The notes: generated from the sequence alone by a model not told the origin. Counted from the stretch's first letter, positions 10,650 to 22,440 are shown. The stretch is DNA of 64,000 nucleotides from Ashinkailepas kermadecensis (GCA_034440615.1 JAOTOM010003841.1:62001-126000); one strand, 5' to 3'. Made by a program: numbers and translations.

Positions 10650-11060
10650 GTGGCGGACCCCCCCCGGGGGGGGGCGCTATGTAAGAGCTGAGGGAGAGAG
10701 AGGTACCGCGTCGAGGCGATGACATACATGTCACTCGGTGGCGCACCGAGATGGGCAGGCGCAGATTTCGGGTCAGGGCTCCCTTACTGCACAATGCATT
10801 GCCTCCGGAGATCAGAGAGCTACCTGTGTCGAGGTTCGGCCGAGCTTTGAAGCGCCATATTGTTGGCGGCAGGGAATGATTTATGCTATATGACACATGT
10901 GTGTATACGGTTTTGTTTTTAACATCTCATTTTTCATATAGGCATGTATGCTAGTTTCACCTTTTAGCCTTTTATACCTGCATGCAGTTTTTAACTCTTG
11001 ACTTTGAGCCGTAATAACCATGTCTTTATTGGATGGTTCAATAAACAGTCTGAGTCTGAG
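10650..11060 (+). mobile_element. 3' end of a CR1/L2-like LINE
   Basis: The frame ending in TGA at 10877-10879 encodes the typical C-terminus of CR1/L2/Jockey-type ORF2: Arg-Gly-Arg-like start, Arg-Ala-Pro-Leu-Leu-x-Asn-Ala-Leu-Pro-x-x-Ile-Arg, then Ser-Arg-Phe-x-Arg-Ala-Leu-Lys-Arg. A 3' untranslated region follows with ATAAACAGTCTGAGTCTGAG, a short-period tail of the kind these LINEs carry instead of poly-A. The rest of the element is missing, so it is a 5'-truncated copy. Confidence 0.75.
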
Positions 11061-11490
11061 TCTAAGAGTCTCAAGCGCGCGTTATGTAAGAGGGCTCCGA
11101 CGCGCGTTATGTAAGAGAGTTCCGACGCGCGTTATGTAAGAGAGTTCCGACGCGCGTTGTGTAAGTCTAAGAGTCTCAAGCGCGCGTTATGTAAGAGGGC
11201 TCCGACGCGCGTTATGTAAGAGAGTTCCGACGCGCGTTGTGTAAGAGAGTTCCGACGCGCGTTGTGTAAGTCTAAGAGTCTCAAGCGCGCGTTATGTAAG
11301 AGGGCTCCGACGCGCGTTATGTAAGAGAGTTCCGACGCGCGTTGTGTAAGAGAGTTCCGACGCGCGTTGTGTAAGTCTAAGAGTCTCAAGCGCGCGTTAT
11401 GTAAGAGGGCTCCGACGCGCGTTATGTAAGAGGGCTCCGACGCGCGTTGTGTAAGAGAGTTCCGACGCGCGTTGTGTAAGAGGGCCCCGA
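11061..11490 (+). repeat. Satellite with 105-bp higher-order unit built from about 25-bp subunits
   Basis: The subunit is CGACGCGCGTTATGTAAGAG-like. The marker TCTAAGAGTCTCAAG recurs at about 11061, 11166, 11271 and 11376, exactly 105 bp apart, so four subunits form one higher-order repeat. The marker itself continues the LINE tail, so the array seems to have grown from the element's 3' end. Confidence 0.9.
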
Positions 11491-11526
11491 CGTGCATGAT
11501 AACCAAGCGTACCGATGCAGTCTGAT

Positions 11527-11655
11527 CCCAAAACCTACGGATGCTGGGATCGCCAAAGCCTACGGATGCTTGGAACATATGAAACCTATGCATGTTGGGA
11601 TCGCCCAAAACCGACGGATGTTGGATGGCCGAAGACATACGGATGCTGATGCTGA
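11527..11655 (+). repeat. About 30-bp degenerate tandem repeat
   Basis: Four to five diverged copies of a unit like CCTACGGATGCTGGGATCGCC. The flanks to 12275 are AT-rich and show no gene. Confidence 0.55.
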
Positions 11656-12354
11656 ACCGCCTGAAACTCTGATCTAAAATCATTTGGATGATATGCAGTC
11701 AGACCATCATTACCATAGCTCACCATTTCTGGAAGCACAGTGATCGAGAAGGAAACGTAATGCTTCGGTGTAATTGAACAACAACAAGACCTTACGTTTT
11801 TAACAAGTTTCAACAACATTGTGGAAGTTTGCATCCTTGCATACCCAGAGCCGAAACACGGTATGCTTCTCCCACGGTTTATTTTACAAAATAGCGGGAA
11901 CAGGAGGCCCTGCGCATGCACAATATAATGTTGTACTTCCGTTCAACTTAAAAATCATTGATAATATTATGAATGTGGTGTGAAGCTATAAATTTTGATT
12001 AACGAACATGTTTCATCAGCATCACAAAATATTTTTTTCAAAATCGTAGATTTAGATTTAGAGTGACTAAGTCACGATAAATCTCTATCAGAGATTTAAT
12101 ACATGGCGGTCGGTTTTCAAAAGTTGTTGAGCAAAGTTGAGTTGTTGAACTCCAAAGTTGAGTTGTAGAGAAGTAAGCAAAACGAATGATCGCATCTTCC
12201 GAATCACGTTCATAAACATAGTATTCCGAGAAAAAAATCCTAAATTCCCAAAACACCTTTTAATAAAAATTTACCGTTGAAGCCAGGAATGACTTGGAAG
12301 GATCAAAAGCGACTAGACGGAGGAGCAAATTGCCGCTGTAAAATCGCCTTGTGA

Positions 12355-12560
12355 CCCGTCCACCTCAAGCTCAACTAAGCTTTGAGCTTCATCTCATGCC
12401 GCAAGTATGCGGTCGAACTCACGTGTCAATATCTGTAGCTCACTGCCGTTGCACATCTTCTGATCTACTGCCTCTTCTAACTTGTTCGCACTCTTCAACC
12501 AGCCTTTTGCAGCAGCACGTGCCCTCTTGAGGCGCAACAAATCAGCCATCTCAATCTAAA
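12355..12560 (-). pseudogene. BEL/Pao-like retrotransposon gag start (fragment)
   Basis: On the minus strand, ATG near 12553 opens Met-Ala-Asp-Leu-Leu-Arg-Leu-Lys-Arg-Ala-Arg-Ala-Ala-Ala-Lys-Gly-Trp-Leu. Further on come Glu-Phe-Asp-Arg-Ile-Leu and, after an in-frame TGA, Asp-Glu-Ala-Gln-Ser-Leu-Val-Glu-Leu-Glu. This is the usual beginning of BEL/Pao gag-pol polyproteins (the region before and into the DUF1759-type domain). The stop and the absence of further gag or pol downstream mark a degenerate fragment. Confidence 0.65.
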
Positions 12561-12590
12561 TATCCCTGGTTTCGGCACCAATGTTACAGA
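12561..12590 (-). other. Primer-binding-site-like motif of the LTR element
   Basis: Just upstream of the gag ATG, the minus strand reads GTAACATTGGTGCCGAAACC, i.e. an LTR-like end (...AACA) followed by TGGTGCCGAAACCAGGGA, the form of a tRNA primer-binding site in many BEL/Pao elements. The LTR would lie at higher coordinates; its outer boundary was not found. Confidence 0.5.
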
Positions 12591-12759
12591 TCCTTCTGTC
12601 TCTCTAAATTAGATAAAGATGGCTTCTTCGCGTTCCCTGTATTCGTTGCTCCTTGCAACCGCAACAATCAATATTGTATCAGAGTTCAACCACTACCACA
12701 CACTTGCGTCACCACTAGTCGGTTTTACAGCGGAAATTTGCTCTCAGGTCACGTGGTCT

Positions 12760-14799
12760 CAGGAACAAGATAGAGGGCGAAGACCCTGCATGGTGATATG
12801 CGTAAATTAAAAGCGTCCACCAAATATAATTCTCACATCAGTTTTAATAACGAAATAGGTTTTAGTATTGACACTGCTGAAATAAATAGAATTAAACTTA
12901 CGAATATCAGCAAATTGCAATACGCTTGCTAATTTACGTCGAGACTGCACTCAGCTCTACGGTATCTGGTAGCCGACGGATGACTGCCAGATGACAAATT
13001 GGCGCTGTGGTTAAATTAGCGAAGGATGCCAGTTATAAGCCAGCTTCCTGAGCAACGGTAGATAAAATAATAACAAAGGTACACTTAATTGATGTCAACC
13101 AAGTTTATAAATCCATATCTGATACTGCCGACATGCTCACGCCGCACAACTAATAAATATTCACAACACACCCCACGAGTAGGACGCTCGTGCACCGACT
13201 GATTTGTTGCCTGCCGCGTACTGGGATATAGGTTTCGGAATATAAAATGGTTTAGGGAAAATTATCCTAAAACAATCAGTCTAAAATCGTTTTATTCTCA
13301 CCACCAAGAAACAAGTTTTATAAATGAAAAAGCTGAGAAAATTGAGTGAAATCAATTCTTGTTAATAATAAATGTTCTTCAATGTACTTTTTTAGTTCAT
13401 GTCTGGAATGTTTAGTTGAAGCAAGGAATGACTTGGAAGGATGAAAAGCGACTAGACGGGAGAGCAAATTGCCGCTGTAAAACCGACTACTGTCAGCCAA
13501 CTGGGCGCACCTCGCCCAGCACCGCCTGTTAACGGCACGGCCAACGCCCAAACCAACATTCGTAACACCCGCGCCACACATGTCTCTAATACGCCCCAGC
13601 GCCACCTACCGCTATCCGATACAACCACTAGTTGGCAGGTCATCGCAAGGTGGTAATTCACAACAAATACCTCACCTGAATATAAATCGCTATAAATATA
13701 TCGTAGGCCGACCAAACATCTCACCTTTTTGTAGAACAACAAAGAGACTCGAGTGATATTGGATGTGCACCATCAACATGGCCGACACTGCTGGACTTCA
13801 ATATGTTCACGTACTGCTGTTGTAGTGGGAACAACTTTCAAGTTGACTGGCTGACACCAGCGATACTGGCAAACGACAATAGTCCTGAGAAAGTGAATTG
13901 GGGTAACTCGACAAGAATCTTCCTGCCATTCGAGTTAACGGGGTAAGACAATTTGAAGGTAATGGAACCGGGTTGGCAAAAGTAAACATATCGTTCGAAT
14001 GAGCGTAGCTTGATTGTTTTAGCTCTATTGCTTCCACGTGTTCAGCTCAAATTCTACTAGGCAACTGGGACAGTCCCCTTGGTCATGAAGCCAGGTGACG
14101 ACTGTGATGTTTGAGGATTTGGTGATGACAACCATGTGATGGTCTAACGTTTGTGGTAGCGTATAGAGTCTGTTGTTTCGGACCACACCATATTTTGGCC
14201 TAATATAGCCGAGTCGAAGAGCCAAGTTGTCATTCACGGCTGGCAATTGGCATCCTTTTCCCCGTACTACCGGGGTGCCTGAGGCGACACAAAAGATTTG
14301 CTCCAAACGTTTTATGACATGCTGTCTCGCATGGCGTTATCCATTGCCAAGAGCATAGCTTTCTGTACTCTGTGGGGTTGCAGGTGCACCCTCAATCCTT
14401 GAAACTGCACCCAATGTTAAAATGTGCATTCCCAATGGCCACAAAATTAAAATCCAATGAAACTACAAAGGGGCCGTTCGAGCAATGTCTTCAGCGATGA
14501 TGAAAACATATTTTTCCTACAGAAACGAAATATCGTCCTAAGGAACAATACCTTAGGATGCAATTTTATATCCACAAACAGCAAGTCGGAGCATGGACAA
14601 AATGCAAAATATCGAACTTGCACAACGAATTTAGTATTGTCGTATGAGACCAAATTGCAAACCAAGTGCCGCACAAACGGAAAGAATATCGACGCGTGCG
14701 ACGATTTTTTGTTTTGTTGGTGGGATCGGTTGGGCTTTGAAGGCTGCAGTCGTTTTAGCGGAGGTAACCTCTTCTGGCAGACCACTCCAGTTGCTTGCC
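12760..14799. other. 2 kb of unassigned sequence, partly retroelement debris
   Basis: Contains two adjoining minus-strand open frames (14025-14306, 93 codons; 13807-14037, 76 codons) in different frames. They may be remains of one longer coding region, but I recognise no domain in them. The rest lacks coding signals. Confidence 0.35.
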
Positions 14800-14880
14800 A
14801 CCCTGAACGACCCTGAACCACCCTGAACCACCCTGAACCGCCCTGAACCGCCCTGAACCACCCTGAAACACCCTGAAAAT
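14800..14880 (+). repeat. 10-bp minisatellite CCCTGAACCA
   Basis: Eight near-perfect copies with A/G changes at positions 9-10 and AACA/AAAT variants at the right end. Confidence 0.9.
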
Positions 14881-15084
14881 AGCGAAATGATTGTTTCTGT
14901 CTGTTGTGCGAACTGTTTGCTTCAACAGCTTCTGGTGGTGTTCTCTTGTTGGGCCGTCCACAGTCGCGCGGGTGGAGAGAGCAGAGAGCATTCTGATCTG
15001 GCCTGTTAAACACTTGGCGGTCACGAGTAAGAGTAAACGTGAATATGCTCCTTTCTTTGTCTATCGTGACATAGCATTCGTGTG

Positions 15085-15440
15085 TCATGCGGGTTCATGT
15101 GCTGTGTTTCTACGGTGCTTGTGCTTTGTTTCCATGGTGCCTGTACTGTGTTTTTATGGCGCGTGTGCTGTGTTTCCATGGTTCGTGTGCTGTAAAAATA
15201 AATTCAAAGAAACTATCCATGGTGCTGTATTTCCATGGTGCATGTACTGTGTTTCATCCATGGTGTGTGCACAGTGTTTCCATGGCGTATGCTTTTTCCT
15301 CCATGACGCGCGTGCTGTGTTTCCATGGTGACTGTCCTGTGTTTCCATGGTGCCTGCGCTGTGTTTCCATGGTGCGTATGCGGTGTTTCCATGGTGCGTG
15401 TGCTGTTTTCATGGTGCGTGCGCTGTCAGCCATGACATCC
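15085..15440 (+). repeat. 18-22-bp degenerate minisatellite
   Basis: Repeated GTGCTGTGTTTCCATGGTGC-like units across about 350 bp, interrupted once near 15190-15225. The Cys/Val/Phe-rich ORFs over it are repeat artefacts. Confidence 0.85.
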
Positions 15441-15623
15441 ATGTGCAGTCAGGCGTCTATTTCCCGTGGTCGTGAATATTTTTTTGCTGATTAAATTTTT
15501 TTTCTCGCACTGCTCTCGGTGTTTCCGGGGCAGTGGCAGGCATGGTGGCAGAAGACGCAACATTCGAGGCAAAGTTTCAAAAATCACACCGGGACCGGAA
15601 GAAAATGAAGCTTGAGTATGGAA

Positions 15624-15627
<4 letters not shown>

Positions 15628-15663
<36 letters not shown>

Positions 15664-16114
15664 TAAATATTCAGCTATCTCTCTGTATTATTAGTTAAAT
15701 TAACATCAGCTGTTAAAGACGTTTCTCTTTATTTTAAAGTTTCGTCAGTTTGAGAGCACGTCACACCGCAATGGCGTCAAACAAATATTTGGATTTTGAA
15801 AGATCACCGGACAAAACTTGCACACCACCTCCTTCCTCTGGACACATACATTTTACGCTCGATGGTACATTCACGCTGTACATCACCATTCCACAGCACA
15901 GGTTATCATTTCTCATTTCACAGCAATCAGGTTATCCTTTTTTGTGTGTTTTTTTTCTCCACCCTGGTTAACGTCCGTGCGTAAGAGCCCTATCCATCTC
16001 TGTTCCCTAATACGTCTATACTGCGTTGAATTTTGCCACTTGTGTCATACATATATGTCATGCATTTTGACACACTCTTTCCAGACCAACTCATCTTCCA
16101 ATGCACATCTTCAA

Positions 16115-16173
<59 letters not shown>

Positions 16174-16180
16174 TTATTGT
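15628..16180. repeat. Two AT microsatellites with AT-rich sequence between
   Basis: (AT)n at about 15628-15665 and a longer tract at 16120-16172. The sequence between has only short frames. Confidence 0.85.
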
Positions 16181-16700
16181 AAATGACAGCAAAGTCTGCA
16201 TGGATGAATTTTCTTCGTCGCTTCGATATTTCGCATTATTTGTCGGCCATTATCGGTATGTTTATGCAAAATGTTAACAAAAGTTCTCACAAAACAGTTT
16301 TGTCAACGCTTCAGTTCCATGAGCCATTATCAAGACAATAAGCATTACATCATTACACCGCGCGGCACACAGTTGGATCAAATTACAGTGTTCAATCATT
16401 AAAAAAAAACTGTGGATCATATTTCGTGACGATTCCACTTCTACACCACCGTTAAAAACTGACGTAGCTATATCCACGACGCATATAAATGATAATATCA
16501 CGCTAAGACGCAAATATATATACCACACATACCGATGATAATATCACCCTACGACGTACCTATATGCATGACACATACAGATGATCATATCACGCTATGC
16601 GCAAACACAATTAACTGCGTCCTGCAGACCTTGCCGTATGGTCATTGTCCTTGTTAGCTTGGCAGTTAAGGGACTTAGGGATTGATCACGTGATAGTGAT
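16181..16700. other. Unannotated stretch
   Basis: Contains loosely repeated ATATATACCACACATACCGATGATAATATCAC-type text near 16480-16600 (two to three diverged copies, each about 50 bp). No gene is supported. Confidence 0.35.
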
Positions 16701-16704
16701 GTAC

Positions 16705-16790
16705 TGGGGGACCCCCCCCACCCCCCCCGGGGCCCCCCCCCCCCCCCGGCCCCCTTTGGGGGGAAGGGCCGGCGGGGGGGGGCCCCCCCC

Positions 16791-16828
<38 letters not shown>

Positions 16829-17185
16829 TACTAAAGGCCCCCCCCCCCCCCCCAGAGGGCCTCTTTCTCTAAAAGTAGTTTTCTGTTAGAAAAAAATTTC
16901 ACCCATTTTTCAAAAAAAAAAAAACACAATTTAAACCCCACCACCCCCCCCCTTAATATTTTATACATTTTCTTTTTTTTTATTTTAAAAAAAAAAAAAA
17001 ATAAAAAATAGGTTATTTTTGGAGGTTTTTTATAAAAGGAGGAAAAAAAAGTTGAAAAAAAATTCGAAAAATAAAAAAAAAAAAAACCTTAAAAAACCTA
17101 AAAAACCAAAAAACCCCAAAAAACTAAAAAATAAAAAAAAAAAGAAAAAGCACAAAAAAACAAAAAAAAAAAAAAAAAAAAAACG
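16705..17185. other. Homopolymer-dominated low-confidence sequence
   Basis: About 200 bases of almost pure C/G runs (with a 28-base C run near 16800) pass into about 280 bases of A and T runs with AAACC/AAAAAG interruptions. It gives Lys- or Pro-only frames. This pattern is more like a poorly resolved consensus than a biological repeat, although a real poly-purine/poly-pyrimidine tract cannot be excluded. Confidence 0.6.
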
Positions 17186-18061
17186 TATCACTAAATTGAA
17201 TTGCCTGTACATTAACACACAAACACACACATACATACACACATACATGCATATATATATATATATATATATACATATTGTCTGGATATATTTCTATGTT
17301 AATTTACATAGGAATTTACTCAAATTATGCAACATATTATTTACAGGCAAATGGCCGCACGGTAAGGCCTGCAGGAGGCAGTCAATTATGTTTGTACATA
17401 GCTTGATATTATCATCTGCATGTATGTATGTCTGACTGTTAAATAGCGAGCCATGGGACAGCCCGGCTAAGCCAGGAGTACCGACATCTGTACAGGTGGC
17501 AGCAGCGAGAGACCTCTGGACAGGCACGCTCTATGTCGACAAAGCGTGCAAATACGACAATTGACTGCAAATTCAAATCACAGTTGTATATAGATGCATG
17601 TGTTAACCAATGGTTGCAGCAGCTCGGTATCAGTTCGCGACGACGGCTGGGAATGCAACTAATTCCGGCATAGCAAACAGCGCAGTGACCATACTGGGTA
17701 CGTCTAGATCTAGTGTCTTAGCTGGTGCGTGGTGACGCTACCATTCCATTGGCCTTGTCACACCGACTTCTTCGTGTTTTTATTAGCGAGAGCAATTGAA
17801 GCCGTCCACTCCCGGACAAGATCGGGGAGGCGAGGGAGAGAGGAGGGGAGGACACTGGATCGCACATGAAGTGACCAGAGCTCGAGAAGAATGGTGATGA
17901 GACAGAAGGCAAGTGAGACAGGTGGCTGGGAAGATTGTCTCACATGGCCGACTTCTGACATGGACACCTGGTGAGGCGAATTGTTCCGGAACTGTTGCCG
18001 TCCACTTCGTGTCGTCACTATGCTGTTCCAATGTTGCTGTGAGGTGACGACGTCATTCGAA
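17186..18061. other. Unassigned stretch with short AT/CA microsatellite
   Basis: ACAC/ATAC and AT repeats at 17215-17275, otherwise unique. On the minus strand, 17758-18000 holds a frame with a hydrophobic patch (Val-Ser-Leu-Ala-Phe-Cys-Leu-Ile-Thr-Ile-Leu-Leu), but no clean splice structure was found. Confidence 0.35.
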
Positions 18062-18955
18062 AATGGAGTTTCGAGCGGCTCAGGTCGACCTGGCCGTGTG
18101 ACCGCCCGGCTGACAACAGTCGTCCACCGCAGCGGATACCAGCTGGAGCGGCTCAGGTCGACCTGGCCGTGTGACCGCCCGGTGAAACAGTCGTCCACCG
18201 CAGCGGAGACCAGGGTCAGGTCACCTGGCAGGCCGGCTGACAACAGTCGTCCACCGCAGCGGAGACCAGCTGGAGCGGCTCAGGTCGACCTGGCCGTGTG
18301 ACCGCCCGGCTGACAACAGTCGTCCACCGCAGCGGAGACCAGCTGGAGCGGCTCAGGTCGACCTGGCCGTGTGACCGCCCGGCTGACAACAGTCGTCCAC
18401 CGCAGCGGAGACCAGCTGAAGCGGCTCAGGTCGACCTGGCCGTGTGACCGCCCGGCTGACAACAGTCGTCCACCGCAGCGGAGACCAGCTGAAGCGGCTC
18501 AGGTCGACCTGGCCGTGTGACCGCCCGGCTGACAACAGTCGTCCACCGCAGCGGAGACCAGCTGGAGCGGCTCAGGTCGACCTGGCCGTGTGACCGCCCG
18601 GCTGACAACAGTCGTCCACCGCAGCGGAGACCAGCTGGAGCGGCTCAGGTCGACCTGGCCGTGTGACCGCCCGGCTGACAAGTCGTCCACCGCAGCGGAG
18701 ACCAGCTGAGCGGCTCAGGTCGACCTGGCCGTGTGACCGCCCGGCTGACAACAGTCGTCCACCGCAGCGGAGACCAGCTGGAGCGGCTCAGGTCGACCTG
18801 GCCGTGTGACCGCCCGGCTGACAACAGTCGTCCACCGCAGCGGAGACCAGCTGGAGCGGCTCAGGTCGACCTGGCCGTGTGACCGCCCGGCTGACAACAG
18901 TCGTCCACCGCAGCGGAGACCAGCTGAAGCGGCTCAGGTCGACCTGGCCGTCCAG
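18062..18955. repeat. 73-bp minisatellite, about 12 copies
   Basis: The unit contains GTCCACCGCAGCGGAGACC, GGAGCGGCTCAGGTCGACC and TGTGACCGCCCGGCTGAC. Copies are more than 90% alike, with small deletions near 18180-18240 and 18680. Each unit carries both CACCGCAG (acceptor-like) and CTCAG|GTCGAC (donor-like) text on the plus strand. It lies between candidate exons 2 and 3 of gene A. Confidence 0.95.
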
Positions 18956-18995
18956 CTGACCAACTGTCCGTGTAGCTGTCCGAGGCCAGGGTAGC

Positions 18996-19210
18996 GTGGG
19001 GACCAGTTGTGGCGGGGACCAGTTGTGGCGGGCACCAGTTGTGGCGGGCACCAGTTGTGGCGGGGACCGGTTGTGGCGGGGACCAGTTGTGGCGAGGACC
19101 AGTTGTGGCGGGGACCAGTTGTGGCAGGGACCAGTTGTGGCGGGGACCATTTGTGGCGGGGACCAGTTGAAGCGGGGTCCAGTTGAAGCGAGGCCCAGTT
19201 ATTGCGGGGC
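18996..19210 (+). repeat. About 19-bp minisatellite next to the 73-bp array
   Basis: About eleven copies of GGGGACCAGTTGTGGC, diverging at the right end to GGTCCAGTTGAAGC. It ends at the CGCAG acceptor of the next candidate exon. Confidence 0.9.
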
Positions 19211-19220
19211 CCAGTCGCAG

Positions 19221-19375
19221 AAATCAGTGCCATGAGCCGACGTGGCCGGCAACAGTCGGCCCACCTGAAGGGGCGGCGCTATTTTGACGCGACCCCGCGC
19301 CGCTTCTGTCTAATTACGTCGAAATGGCCGGCCGAATGGCGACTGTGCCGGAACCGGGCGCAGATAAATGTCCAG
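19221..19375 (+). CDS. Gene A candidate exon 3
   Basis: Starts after CGCAG at 19216-19220 and ends at a consensus donor CAG|GTGAGT (GT at 19376). It is open for 51 codons, entered in phase 1 and left in phase 0, agreeing with exon 2 and exon 4. The product is basic (Arg-Arg-Gly-Arg, Gly-Arg-Arg-Tyr, Pro-Arg-Arg-Phe-Cys) with two Cys and two Trp. A second frame has its own ATG (Met-Ala-Gly-Arg-Met) and could instead begin a protein. No family recognised. Confidence 0.38.
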
Positions 19376-20221
19376 GTGAGTGTGTGTCCGCCACAGACCA
19401 GTGTCGGCTGCCTGGACAGACGCACAGCCGCACAGCCGCACAGCAGCACAACGCCACTGCTCGCTCGGATCTCCCAGCCATGGCCGGCCAAGCTGGACTG
19501 GTAAGGTGTCCACATCCATGCTCCGCCACCTCCTCAGACGGTCGGCGTGCGAATCACTGGCGGATCTAAGCAGTGGAACGATGCAGACGATCGCTCCTCA
19601 AGGCCACACTAAGACTGTTATTCTGAAAATAAAAAGAAATATCTTTGGTGAGATCCTTACTCACCGTCTAGCGAGTCCAAATGTGCCTAATTTCTCAAAA
19701 ACACTGAGTGAACATAAAATGATAAAGAACACAATCGCCCAAGGCTAATTTGCAGTTTCGTGTCCTTCAAAGATGTCAATCCAAGCGATGTGGTAAAGTT
19801 CACCAGTGCTGGAGATGATCACTGACGCACCCAACAATTTGACGTGCCTCGCGTTCCGCCAAAGTCTTGCTCAATATGCCATGTCTTCCCGTACGTCGGT
19901 GGGCATGTCCCCTCCACCTCGATTTTGGACGAGCCTAACATTAGCTCATGGACGTCGCATGGAAAGAATCGACTTCAAAATGGCTCTTGCCCACGACTTT
20001 GTCACAGTTCCTGCGCCTCTGTCAGAGAAGAATAATTGTATCTGTTTGACGGCATGTTCCGTAAGCTACCTCTTTGGACGGACTGTAAGCAAAGAATGCT
20101 GCACGCACAACTTAATTTTTAATGCTAGCCAGTAGATTACCCTGCTGAGTTGCCTGCAGACTGGGAAAATGTGAGCCCCAGCAGTGATCACCGCGTCTCT
20201 GCAGTGCCTGGCAGTGCTTAC
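19376..20221. other. Non-coding stretch between candidate exons
   Basis: Includes another GTAAGG donor-like site at 19501 after an ATGGCCGGC start, and otherwise unique sequence without convincing exons. Confidence 0.35.
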
Positions 20222-21120
20222 TGTATAAGTACAGCTATTGGCAGGGTTCATTGTTCCGCTACATTGCCTAACAGTGTTCACTGTATATATACAACCATCG
20301 GCAGTGTCTATTGTTCCGCTACAGTGTCTGACAGTGTTCGCTGTACATGTACAGCCATCAGCAGTGTCCATTGTTCAGCTATGGTGTCTGACAGTGTTCG
20401 CTGTACATGTACAGCCATCAGCAGCGTCCATTGTTCAGCTATGGTGTTTGACAGTGTTCGCTGTACATGTACAGCCATCAGCAGTGTCCATTGTTCAGCT
20501 ACAGTGTCTGACAGTGTTCGTTGCACATGTACAGCCATCAGCAGTGTCGATTGTTCAGCTACAGTGCCTGACAGTGTTTGCTGTATATGTACAGCCATCA
20601 GCAGTGTCCATTATTCAGCTACAGTGTCTGACAGTGTCTGCTATATATGTACAGCCATCAGCAGTGTCCATTATTCAGCTACAGTGTCTGACAGTGTCTG
20701 CTGTATATGTACAGCCATCAGCAGTGCCCAGTATTCAGCTACAGCGTCTGACAGTGTCCGCTGTACATGCACAGCCATCAGCAGTGTCCATTATTCAGTT
20801 ACAGTGTCTGACAGTGTTCGTTGTACATGTACAGCCATCAGCAGTGTCCAGTATTCAGCTACAGCGTCTGACAGTGTCCGCTGTACATGTACAGCCATCA
20901 GCAGTGTCCATTATTCAGCTACAGTGTCTGACAGCGTTCGTTGTACATGTACAGCCATCAGCAGTGTCCATTGTTCAGCTACAGTGTCTGACAGCGTTCG
21001 TTGTACATGTATAGCCATCAGCAGCGTCCATTGTTCAGCTACAGTGTCTGACAGTGTCCGCTGTACATGTACAGCCATCAGCAGTGTCCATTGCTCAGCT
21101 ATAGTGTGTAACAATGTACG
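20222..21120 (+). repeat. 60-bp minisatellite, about 15 copies
   Basis: The unit carries TGTACATGTACAGCCATCAG, CAGTGTCCATTGTTCAGC and TACAGTGTCTGACAGTGTTC. Since 60 is a multiple of three, all copies share one frame and make 258- and 343-codon ORFs. They start outside any ATG context and have no unique sequence, so they are not annotated as genes. Confidence 0.95.
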
Positions 21121-22039
21121 CTGCATGCAGGACCTGTACAGCCACAGACAATATTCATTGGTCCAGCCCCTTTTGGAATAGACAAAGCCAGCAAGACCCG
21201 TGAAGGGTATAAGTACAATAACCGGCACACACTTTAGTCGAGTAAACTGTGGTCAGTACAGTCTTTGGCAATGTCCAACGTGTCTGCATGGCTTCTGCCG
21301 ATGTGCCGTGTCGGCGCATCTTCTCGTGACTGGAGAGTCCACACTCAGAAGGACATTGAGTGCGAAACACGTGCACTTAACAGTGACAGAAGGAGCGCTT
21401 TTTCTTTGTAGATTAGACGAATTTAAAATGTTAGAAAACCTTTGTTTCAGTGTCCATTTACGACTTGAGTTAATATTTGTACCGCAGAGTAATACTATTG
21501 TTAGCATCAGAAACGTTTAGTGGTATTATCTTAACACTGACTTCTGCGTCACTTCACAGCAGTTAAGCGATATTTCTAGCCTATGTTACACCGTCGCGTT
21601 GATAAGCTTGAAGAACACCGTATTTGGTGTAGGACCAAAATGAACAAGTTCCGGTGTTCTTGTAGACGGTGTTCCTGTAATGCAGTGGTGGTAGAACAAC
21701 ATCGTGGGGTCAAACCGTTTCTCTGCCTGCGCTTCACAAAAAAACATGGGTACTATTTTCCAAATGCAAAGTGCAATGCAACATGCTACTTTCCGAATCG
21801 GCAAACTGAAGTGTGGGAACAAAGGGCGAATGGTACACATCATTTAGAACATTTTCGACGAAAATCAAACCTCGGCCGAAGGTAGAAATTCCCTAGAGCG
21901 ATTTTTCTGGTATGCAAGACAAAACCGCCGGAGGTCGAACTGTTTTTCATGTGTCACGTTACATGCATCCCCATATGAACAAATTTGCGATACCAAGTTA
22001 TATTACTTTAATCTCCTGTATTTCATGTATGCGTATAAG
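21121..22039. other. Unannotated stretch
   Basis: Short ORFs at 21200-21520 and 21583-21885 (Cys/Arg-rich) have no splice or family support. Confidence 0.35.
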
Positions 22040-22440
22040 TTCCAGTAGGATCGAGTGGTGGCTTGCTCTAAATTCTCCTGCGATATCACTTCGACCGAAC
22101 ATGCAATGTCGTTTGCATTTTTATATGGTTATACTAAGCCTATCACAAATGGAACCGAGAGGTGCCTCAGTTCACCACATAGAATTGCCGGATCACGAGT
22201 GTAGGGTTAACGTAAAGTAATCTAGTCACAGTAGGATCGAGCGGCACCTCACTCCATATTTTCGTGCGACATCGCTCCCACCCAGCATGAGAGGTGAAAT
22301 ACAAAGCAGCCCTGTCACAGAATGGGGACCGAGCGGTTCCTCAGTCCTCAACATCTTCTTGACCGATCGCCATGAACGTAGGGTTGACACAAAATAACCT
22401 AGTCACAGTAGGATCGAGCGGCGCCTCATTTCACATTTGT
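22040..22440. repeat. Old tandem duplication, about 170-bp period
   Basis: GTAGGATCGAGCGGCACCTCA-type text recurs at about 22045, 22225 and 22405. The related GGAACCGAGAGGTGCCTCAG/GGGACCGAGCGGTTCCTCAG lies between the copies, each time followed by a GTAGGGTTAACGTAAA/GTAGGGTTGACACAAA block. It is a diverged repeat without coding content. Confidence 0.6.

Larger units (their letters stand above)
12276..13490. repeat. Pair of direct repeats flanking a retroelement fragment, with an inverted third copy
   Basis: The sequence GAATGACTTGGAAGGAT...AGCAAATTGCCGCTGTAAAA occurs at 12285-12345 and again at 13423-13485. A reverse-complement piece (TTTTACAGCGGAAATTTGCTCT) lies at 12722-12745. The copies bracket the gag-like fragment below and may be parts of long terminal repeats or of another dispersed element. 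Relationships are unresolved. Confidence 0.5.

Noticed and set aside
17019..17435. 138-codon Lys-rich ORF
   Set aside because: Poly-A low-complexity sequence, probably a consensus problem.
20150..21181. 343-codon and 258-codon ORFs
   Set aside because: They are a 60-bp repeat read in two frames, with no unique domain.
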